Below, in pieces: positions 22,111 through 27,218 of a DNA stretch of 27,218 nt. Source of the DNA: DASQTB01 sp035642095 (lineage in GTDB: Bacteria > Actinomycetota > UBA4738 > CALAEC01). A program made the translations under genes and the position numbers. The stretch lies in the NCBI GenBank assembly GCA_035642095.1, contig DASQTB010000006.1:1-27218 (forward strand). Reading direction: 5' to 3'. How positions within the stretch are numbered: position 1 is the stretch's first letter; every line of letters starts with the position of its first letter. The notes below the pieces were generated by a model that was given only the letters and a program-made list of their open reading frames with translations, searched no databases and was not told where the DNA came from.

Positions 22111-22740
22111 TCAGGACTGGAGGACCAGGAGCAGGATGAGCAGGTAGTGAGACGCGCTCCCGCCGACCACCAGGACGTGCCACAGCTCGTGGTAGCCGAA
22201 CACCTGGGGCCGGAGCACCGGTCGATTGAGCCAGAACAGGATCGCTCCGATCGTGTAGCAGAGTCCACCCCCCACCATCAGGCCGATCTGCACCCCGGTC
22301 AGGTGATCGGCGGCGAACGGGAGGACCAGGGCGCCGATCCAGCCGAGGACGAGGTAGAGGGTTCCGGGGAGCACCCCGAGCTCCTCCGAGAGCAGCCGGG
22401 CCAGGATCCCCAGGGCGGCCCCGCCCCACACCACCCCCAGGACGACGGTGGACCACGGCGGGCTCAGGCCGAGGAGGGCGAACGGGGTGTAGGACCCGGC
22501 GATGAGCACGAAGATCATGGAATGGTCCACGCGGCGCATCCATCGCCGGGCCGGGGGCCCCCAGTCGATGCGGTGGAACGCGGCGCTGGTCGCGTACATC
22601 GCCGACAGGCTCATCGCGTACACGGCCGCGGCGGCCCTGGCCGCGAGGGATGGGCTGACCACCACCAGGGACAGGCCGGCCGGGATCGATGCGAAGAAGG
22701 CGGCCTGATGGAGGCGTCCCCGCCACCGGGGCCGGCTCAC
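22111..22740 (-). CDS. hemolysin III / PAQR family membrane protein
   Basis: This is a ~209-residue, seven-helix membrane protein. PAQR-family metal-site motifs are present: SAAFHR, DHSMIFVLIAGSYTPFALL and, at the C-terminus, GYHELWHVLVVGGSASHY with the paired histidines. By family these ligands coordinate zinc and suggest a hydrolase-like (ceramidase/CREST superfamily) site, but bacterial members are functionally unclear; the haemolysin name is historical. GTG at 22740 gives a typical length starting SRPRWRGRLHQAAFF. An in-frame ATG at 22833 would add 31 residues but lies inside the leader hairpin of yajC and across its promoter, so it is less likely. Confidence 0.85.
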   Translation of the reverse strand: MSRPRWRGRLHQAAFFASIPAGLSLVVVSPSLAARAAAAVYAMSLSAMYATSAAFHRIDWGPPARRWMRRVDHSMIFVLIAGSYTPFALLGLSPPWSTVVLGVVWGGAALGILARLLSEELGVLPGTLYLVLGWIGALVLPFAADHLTGVQIGLMVGGGLCYTIGAILFWLNRPVLRPQVFGYHELWHVLVVGGSASHYLLILLLVLQS

Positions 22741-22765
22741 CGGTTTCGCCCATGGTTCGGTCGCG

Positions 22766-22794
22766 TTGTCACCATCGGGAGAGGGCCATAATAT
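22766..22794 (+). promoter_or_regulatory. promoter of the yajC-HD-secD-secF-apt operon
   Basis: TTGTCA (22766-22771) and TAATAT (22789-22794) are separated by 17 nt, a strong primary-sigma promoter. The predicted start near 22801 gives a leader of about 45 nt before the yajC ATG. Confidence 0.65.
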
Positions 22795-22808
22795 GGGGAT
22801 TCGACCGG

Positions 22809-22830
22809 CGGCGGCCGAGCCGCCGTTTTT
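22809..22830 (+). terminator. terminator-like hairpin in the yajC leader
   Basis: CGGCGGC (22809-22815), a three-base loop and GCCGCCG (22819-22825) form a perfect 7-bp GC stem followed directly by TTTTT (22826-22830), the form of an intrinsic terminator. It starts about 8 nt after the predicted transcription start and ends before the GGAGGG Shine-Dalgarno (22834-22839). It could attenuate the operon, stop read-through from upstream, or protect the mRNA 5' end. Confidence 0.6.
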
Positions 22831-22845
22831 CATGGAGGGACAAAC

Positions 22846-23178
22846 ATGATCGCAGCGATCCTGGCCCAGGGCGGCGGGCAGAACGTCACGTTCCTGATCT
22901 CGCTCGTTCTGATGGTGGCCATCTTTTACTTCCTGCTGATCCGCCCCCAGCAGCGGCGCGCTCGCCAGCAGCGTGACCTGGTCAGTAGCCTGGGGGTGGG
23001 CGACGAGGTGGTCACGATCGGCGGGATGTTCGGGACGATCTTCGAGATGAACGATGAGAGCGTGACCCTGGACGTCGGCTCGGGGACGCGGATCCGGTTC
23101 GTCAAGCAGGCCATCGCCCGGAAGTTCGTTCGGGAGGAGCCGGAAACCGAGTCGGAGGAGGCGGACGAGGAGCCGTGA
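22846..23178 (+). CDS. yajC: Sec translocon accessory protein YajC
   Basis: This 110-residue single-pass membrane protein is an accessory of the SecDF complex. A short N-terminus precedes the transmembrane helix (about 14-32, VTFLISLVLMVAIFYFLLI), then the hallmark RPQQRRARQQ and the cytoplasmic domain LGVGDEVVTIGGMFGTI. The tail is strongly acidic (EEPETESEEADEEP), common in actinobacterial YajC. GGAGGG at 22834-22839 supports the ATG. The stop is within a GTGA overlap with the HD-domain gene. Confidence 0.95.
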   Translation: MIAAILAQGGGQNVTFLISLVLMVAIFYFLLIRPQQRRARQQRDLVSSLGVGDEVVTIGGMFGTIFEMNDESVTLDVGSGTRIRFVKQAIARKFVREEPETESEEADEEP

Positions 23179-23867
23179 AGGAAGAGGCAGGACCGCGGCC
23201 CGTCGCGGCCCCGCTCACGCTCGAGGACATCCAGCAGGACGAGGTCATCTCCGCGTACATCACGCAAGCGGACCGGGTGATGGACGGCCTCGGCTTCACG
23301 GAGCACGGCTTCCGGCACGCCAACCTGACGGCGAAGATCGCCTACAACGTGATGAAGCGTCTCAAGTTCGACGAGCGGGACTGCACCCTGGCCGCCATCG
23401 GCGGCTACCTCCACGACATCGGGAACGCCATCTCGCGATGGGGCCACGGACAGACCGGCGCCGTGCTCGTCCACCAGATCCTCCGTGATCGCATGGGGCC
23501 TCCCGAGCTCGGCGTGCTGATGGGGGCGGTGGGGAACCACGAGGAGGACGATGGGATGGGCGCCGGCCGGATCGCTGCCGCGGTCATCCTGGGCGACAAG
23601 TCGGACGTGCACCGGAGCCGGGTCCGGAAGACGGCCCAGATCGACTTCGATATCCACGACCGGGTCAACTACGCCGCCGAACAGTCGTTCCTCCGGGTCG
23701 ACGCCGACGCCAAGACGATGACGCTCGAGCTGAAGATCGACACGGCCATCTCCCATGTCATGGAGTACTTCGAGATCTTCCTGGGACGGATGGTCATGTG
23801 CCGCCGGGCCGCCGAGAAGCTGGACTGCTCGTTCCACCTTGACATCAATGGGGCGAATCTGTTGTGA
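23175..23867 (+). CDS. HD-domain metal-dependent phosphohydrolase inside the Sec operon
   Basis: This 230-residue soluble protein has the HD-superfamily metal ligands in order: His48 (EHGFRHANLTAKIA), His80-Asp81 (GGYLHDIGNA), His122 (VGNHEEDDG) and Asp141 (ILGDKSDVHRSRVR); His91 and His100 are also conserved-looking. The C-terminal ~75 residues (from DFDIHDRVNYAAEQ) form a strand/helix region with no assigned function. HD proteins hydrolyse phosphate esters such as nucleotides, cyclic dinucleotides or (p)ppGpp, but nothing here fixes the substrate. It is coupled to yajC by GTGA and to secD by GTGA, so it is a true operon member. Proximity to apt and relA hints at nucleotide metabolism. Confidence 0.85.
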   Translation: MKEEAGPRPVAAPLTLEDIQQDEVISAYITQADRVMDGLGFTEHGFRHANLTAKIAYNVMKRLKFDERDCTLAAIGGYLHDIGNAISRWGHGQTGAVLVHQILRDRMGPPELGVLMGAVGNHEEDDGMGAGRIAAAVILGDKSDVHRSRVRKTAQIDFDIHDRVNYAAEQSFLRVDADAKTMTLELKIDTAISHVMEYFEIFLGRMVMCRRAAEKLDCSFHLDINGANLL

Positions 23868-25306
23868 GGGCGACCCGTCGGCACGTCGTCTCGGTCATCT
23901 TCGTCCTGACCCTGGCCGGCGCGGCGGTGGCCGGGTTCGTGACGGGCGGCCTGGGGCTGCAGCTGGGGCTCGACCTGGTGGGAGGCGTGTCGGTGATCCT
24001 CACCGCGCCGCAGGGCACCCCGTCCCCGGTGATCGACCGGGCATTGGAGACGGTCCGGGAACGCGTCGACCGGGTCGGCGTGGCCGAGCCCGACATCACC
24101 CGGCAGGGCCAGCTCAACATCCAGGTCCAGATCCCCGGCGCCGGGGGGCGCAGCCAGCAGCGGCTCCTGGAGCTGATCGGCCGGACCGCTCGCCTGGAGT
24201 TCCGGGAGGTCCTGGAGACGATCACCCCCGCCTCCGAGAACTACCAGGAGACGGAGATCACGCCGGGAGATCCGGAGGACGAAGAGGTCGTGTTCGCCGC
24301 CGCCGACGTGCCCAAGGGACAGGAACCAACCCTGTTCCGGATGGGCCCGGTGCTGCTGACCGGCGACACCCTTAGTGAGGCTCGGTCCGACTTCGTCGAT
24401 CCGGTCAGCGTCTCTCCGGGCGACCAGCCCGGTTGGCGAGTGGCCTTCCAGTTCAACGCCGAAGGGTCCGACCGGTTCGGACGGATCACGACGCGGCTGG
24501 CGGGAGATACGGGCAACGAAACCGACAACAAGCAGATGGCCATCATCCTCGACCGCCGAGTGGAGTCCGCTCCGACCGTCAACGAGGCGATCACCGGCGG
24601 CCAGGGCGTCATCACCGGCGACTTCACCGAGCAGGAAGCTCGGGATCTGGGCGTGGTCCTCCAGACCGGCGCCTTGCCGGTTGAACTGGCCCAGTCCGAG
24701 GTCGAGACGGTGAGCGCCACCCTGGGCCGGGAGGCGCTCCGACAGGGTCTCGTCGCCGGGATCGTCGGCCTGGTCCTCCTGGCCCTGTACCTGGCCTTCT
24801 ACTACCGGCTGCTCGGCGTGGTGACCTGGCTGGGGATGGCGGTGTGGGCCATCTTCGCCCTGGCCATCGTGGCCCTCCTGGGGAGATGGGTCGGGTACAG
24901 CCTTACCCTGGCGGGCGTGGCCGGCCTGGTGGTCTCGTTGGGGGTGACGGCCGACTCGTACATCGTGTTCTACGAGCGCCTCAAGGATGAGGTCAGGAGA
25001 GGGAAGACGGTTCGGGCCGCAGTCGGCTCGGCATTCAACCGCGCATGGCGGACCATCGTGGCGGCCGACATCGTCACCATCACCGCCGCGGTGATCCTCT
25101 ACATCCTGGCCATCGGATCCGTGCGGGGCTTCGCGCTGACGCTCGGCATCGCCACGCTCCTCGACATGTTCGTCGTCTATGTCTTCAAGCGGCCGACGGT
25201 CTTCCTGATCGCCGGCAGCCGCTTCCTGTCCGAGCTTCGAGGGATGGGGCTGCGCTCCGGCGTGGCCGTGGGGCAGCCGGAGCCCGTCCGAGGGGCGTCC
25301 CGGTGA
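23864..25306 (+). CDS. secD: protein translocase subunit SecD
   Basis: This 480-residue RND-type membrane protein, with SecF, uses the proton gradient to help pull exported proteins across the membrane. The first transmembrane helix (about 8-28) is followed by GLDLVGGV (35-42). The large extracytoplasmic domain P1 extends to about 290 and includes FNAEGSDRFGRIT and MAIILDRRVESAPTV. Five C-terminal helices follow with the signature GVTADSYIVFYERLKDEVRR (about 361-380). It starts at GTG in the GTGA overlap with the HD gene and ends in another GTGA with secF. P1 is somewhat shorter than in proteobacterial SecD (~615 residues in E. coli), as usual for Gram-positive lineages. Confidence 0.96.
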   Translation: MRATRRHVVSVIFVLTLAGAAVAGFVTGGLGLQLGLDLVGGVSVILTAPQGTPSPVIDRALETVRERVDRVGVAEPDITRQGQLNIQVQIPGAGGRSQQRLLELIGRTARLEFREVLETITPASENYQETEITPGDPEDEEVVFAAADVPKGQEPTLFRMGPVLLTGDTLSEARSDFVDPVSVSPGDQPGWRVAFQFNAEGSDRFGRITTRLAGDTGNETDNKQMAIILDRRVESAPTVNEAITGGQGVITGDFTEQEARDLGVVLQTGALPVELAQSEVETVSATLGREALRQGLVAGIVGLVLLALYLAFYYRLLGVVTWLGMAVWAIFALAIVALLGRWVGYSLTLAGVAGLVVSLGVTADSYIVFYERLKDEVRRGKTVRAAVGSAFNRAWRTIVAADIVTITAAVILYILAIGSVRGFALTLGIATLLDMFVVYVFKRPTVFLIAGSRFLSELRGMGLRSGVAVGQPEPVRGASR

Positions 25307-26400
25307 ACCTTCGCCACGCAATCGCGTCCTTCCGAGGGCAACGCCAGTTCCACATGGACATCGTGGGGCGGCGCCGGATCTGGTTCGCCATCTCGGGGGT
25401 GGTCATCCTGATCTCCGTGGCGGCCCTGGTCTTCGGTCGGCTCAACCTGGGGATCGACTTCCAGGGCGGGGCCCTCCTGGCGTATGCGAACGACAGCGGG
25501 AGCTCGGTCGAAGAGATCCGCACGGTCCTGGCCGAGGAGGGACACCCCGAAGCGATCGTCCAGCTCACCGGCGAGGGGGGTGTCCGGGTCCGAACCGAAT
25601 CGCTCGGGTCGGACCGAACAGAGTTGCTGGAGGCGCTGGCGGACCAGGCCGCGATCGCTCCCTCCGATATCAGCATCCAGGACGTTGGCCCCAAGTGGGG
25701 CGAGCAGATCTCCGCCAAGGCCATCCAGGGGCTGGTGATCTTCCTCGTCGCGGTGTCGATCTACATCTCCTTCAGGTTCGAGTGGAAGATGGCCGTCGGC
25801 GCCCTGGTGGCCCTCGTTCACGACGTGATCGTCACCGCCGGCGTCTACGCCCTGGTCGGACTGGAGGTGACGCCCGAGACGGTTATCGCCATCCTGACGA
25901 TCCTGGGGTACTCGCTCTACGACACCGTCGTCATCTTCGACAAGATCCGTGAAAACACCGAGTCGCTCTCGCTCGTTGCTCGGGAGACGTACGCGGGCAC
26001 CGTGAACCTGTCACTGAACCAGGTGTTCATGCGCTCGATCAACACCACGTTGGTCGCCCTCCTCCCGGTTGGGTCGCTGATGATCTTCGGAGGAGAGACC
26101 CTCCAGAGCTTCGCCTTCGCCCTGTTCATCGGGATGCTGACCGGCGCGTATTCGTCGATCTTCGTGGCGGCGCCGCTGGTAGCCGTGCTGCGGGAGCGGG
26201 AGCCGAAGATGACGGAGATCCGGGAGCGGGCCCTCCGCCGGGAAGCCCGACCCGGCCTGGCGGCGGTCCCGGCGGCCGGGGAGGGGGACCAGGAGCGGGA
26301 GCTAGTCCGGGCCACGGCGTCTCGGCCCGGTACACGTTCCCGCCCAGCCCAGGCCCGGCGGAAGAAGAAGGTGCCGCGGTCCAAGCGACGGAGGAAGTGA
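25303..26400 (+). CDS. secF: protein translocase subunit SecF
   Basis: This 365-residue partner of SecD has a first transmembrane helix at about 27-45, then GIDFQGG (50-56) and a small extracytoplasmic domain. The C-terminal helices include LVALVHDVIVTAGVYAL and ILGYSLYDTVVIFDKIREN, both SecF signatures, then MRSINTTLVALLPV. The last ~75 residues are an extended cytoplasmic tail that becomes very basic, ending KKKVPRSKRRRK, which could touch membrane lipids or the ribosome. The start is GTG at 25303 (GTGA with secD). The TGA stop at 26398-26400 overlaps the ATG of apt by one base. Confidence 0.95.
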   Translation: MNLRHAIASFRGQRQFHMDIVGRRRIWFAISGVVILISVAALVFGRLNLGIDFQGGALLAYANDSGSSVEEIRTVLAEEGHPEAIVQLTGEGGVRVRTESLGSDRTELLEALADQAAIAPSDISIQDVGPKWGEQISAKAIQGLVIFLVAVSIYISFRFEWKMAVGALVALVHDVIVTAGVYALVGLEVTPETVIAILTILGYSLYDTVVIFDKIRENTESLSLVARETYAGTVNLSLNQVFMRSINTTLVALLPVGSLMIFGGETLQSFAFALFIGMLTGAYSSIFVAAPLVAVLREREPKMTEIRERALRREARPGLAAVPAAGEGDQERELVRATASRPGTRSRPAQARRKKKVPRSKRRRK

Positions 26401-26927
26401 TGGAGGATCACGCGGAGCGACTCCGGGGACTGGTGCGGGACGTGCCCGATTTCCCTCACAAGGGGATCGTGTTCAAGGACATCACCCCGCTGCTGGCCGA
26501 CGAGGCCGGATTCTCGATGGCCATCGACCTGATCGTGGCTCACTTCGGACGTGGGAACGTCGACAAGGTGGTGGGCATCGAGGCCCGCGGCTTCATCCTG
26601 GCTTCTCCGGTGGCCTATCACTTCGCCGCCGGCTTCGTCCCCGTGCGGAAGGCCGGGAAGCTGCCCTGGGAGTCCGAGTCCGAGCAGTACGAGCTCGAGT
26701 ACGGGACCGAGACGCTGGAGATCCACAGGGACGCCTTCCAGCCGGGAGAGCGGGTCCTCATCGTCGACGACGTCCTGGCCACTGGCGGGACCGCTCGGGC
26801 CACGGCGAAGCTCGTCGAACGACTCGGGGGAAAGGTGGTGGGGATCGCGTGCCTGATCGAGCTGACGTTCCTCAAGGGGCGTGAGCAGCTCGGCGACCTC
26901 GATTTCTTCGCGCTGATCTCCTACTGA
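26400..26927 (+). CDS. apt: adenine phosphoribosyltransferase
   Basis: This 175-residue type I phosphoribosyltransferase salvages adenine with PRPP to AMP in the cytoplasm. The N-terminal DVPDFPHKGIVFKDITPLL and VVGIEARGFILASPVAYHF are Apt signatures. RKAGKLPWESESEQYELEYG forms the flexible loop, and VLIVDDVLATGGTARA (119-134) is the PRPP-binding motif. The start may be ATG at 26400 (TGATG with secF) or the in-frame GTG at 26397, which would give one more residue. The secD-secF-apt-relA order is a conserved actinobacterial arrangement linking export genes, purine salvage and (p)ppGpp metabolism by position. Confidence 0.95.
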   Translation: MEDHAERLRGLVRDVPDFPHKGIVFKDITPLLADEAGFSMAIDLIVAHFGRGNVDKVVGIEARGFILASPVAYHFAAGFVPVRKAGKLPWESESEQYELEYGTETLEIHRDAFQPGERVLIVDDVLATGGTARATAKLVERLGGKVVGIACLIELTFLKGREQLGDLDFFALISY

Positions 26928-26962
26928 GCCTCCGCTCGGACCCCGGCCCCGCCGCTCGTCCG

Positions 26963-26968
26963 TACAAT
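26963..26968 (+). promoter_or_regulatory. -10 box for relA
   Basis: TACAAT, one base from consensus, is placed 23 nt before the relA ATG and is followed by a purine-rich GGAGAGGAGG ribosome-binding site. The -35 region is GC-rich and unrecognisable. It suggests that relA can be transcribed apart from the sec-apt operon. Confidence 0.5.
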
Positions 26969-26991
26969 GGTCGGGGAGAGGAGGCGGTCGG

Positions 26992-27218
26992 ATGGAGGAG
27001 GTCAAGGCTCCGGAGCGTCGGGGCGGCCTCTTCTCGCGCCTCCCGTTCGTCTCGGGCGGCCTGTCCGAGGGTCCTCTGAGCCTGGACAGCCTGCTGCGGA
27101 AGGTCCGGTCCTACAACCCCAAGGCCGACGTCCGGGAGGTCCAGCGGGCGTACGAGTTCGCCGAGGCCTCCCACCGGGGCCAGCTTCGAAAATCCGGGGA
27201 CCCGTTCATCGAGCACCC
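26992..27218 (+). CDS. relA: RelA/SpoT-family (p)ppGpp synthetase/hydrolase, N-terminal fragment (3' partial)
   Basis: Only the first ~75 codons are visible before the window ends. After a linker containing LPFVSGGLSEGPLSLDSL, the sequence LRKVRSYNPKADVREVQRAY leads into AYEFAEASHRGQLRKSGDPF, the conserved beginning of the HD hydrolase domain of long RelA/SpoT (Rsh) proteins, with the first metal-ligand histidine in ASHRGQ. The family makes and degrades the stringent-response alarmone. A strong Shine-Dalgarno precedes the ATG. Position after apt is as in Mycobacterium and Streptomyces. Whether synthetase and hydrolase activities are both intact cannot be seen. Confidence 0.92.
   Translation, partial: MEEVKAPERRGGLFSRLPFVSGGLSEGPLSLDSLLRKVRSYNPKADVREVQRAYEFAEASHRGQLRKSGDPFIEH

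Noticed and set aside
1..27218. tRNA genes, rRNA, CRISPR arrays, insertion sequences, phage or defence systems
   Set aside because: No cloverleaf-like segments, regularly spaced short repeats, transposases, integrases or defence-type genes were recognised; the only large repeats are the paralogous kinases.

Overview
The window is GC-rich, densely packed chromosomal DNA from an actinobacterium (Actinomycetota), probably an uncultured or deep-branching lineage. Three things support this. There is a phosphatidyl-myo-inositol mannoside (PIM) cluster (PatA-like acyltransferase and PimA). The order pdxS/pdxT - yebC - ruvC-ruvA-ruvB - yajC-secD-secF - apt - relA is the classic actinobacterial one. 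Promoters also look actinobacterial, with TANNNT -10 boxes often 6-10 nt before the start codon, as in leaderless transcripts. No tRNA, rRNA, CRISPR array, insertion sequence or phage gene was seen.

Positions 1-7103 (+) hold signalling genes: the C-terminus of a LuxR/NarL response regulator, then three tandem paralogous membrane histidine kinases of the DesK/NarX (HisKA_3) type, then the ATPase-domain remnant of a fourth copy that lost about 1.7 kb. Facing it on the minus strand (7100-10048) is a second group: an EF-G-like GTPase (EF-G2/FusA2 type), a receiver domain with no output domain, and a cyclic-nucleotide-binding domain with no DNA-binding domain.

Positions 10140-12699 (+) are a PIM biosynthesis operon with ATGA overlaps. 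Its first gene sits where PI synthase (pgsA) normally lies, but the protein appears to have lost most catalytic aspartates of the CDP-alcohol phosphatidyltransferase motif. Next come lemA-htpX (membrane proteostasis), a DUF3048 protein and pdxS. A minus-strand block (trpS - SAM methyltransferase - VOC protein with a one-base frameshift) separates pdxS from pdxT.

Positions 18380-22109 (+) hold pdxT-yebC, then ruvC-ruvA-ruvB and a DUF2905 gene. ruvC has a canonical promoter that predicts transcription starting at its own ATG, and a 10/12 match to the actinobacterial LexA box covers that point, so the Holliday-junction operon is probably SOS-controlled and leaderless. A hemolysin III/PAQR-like gene lies opposite.

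Positions 22766-27218 (+) hold a tightly overlapping Sec operon, yajC - HD-domain hydrolase - secD - secF - apt, with a terminator-like hairpin in its short 5' leader. relA follows under its own -10 box and runs off the window. Most neighbouring genes overlap by 4 nt (ATGA, GTGA or TTGA), implying extensive translational coupling. No gene-free stretch exceeds 300 bases; the longest, 219-460, holds a possible 38-codon minus-strand ORF and the putative kinase promoter.
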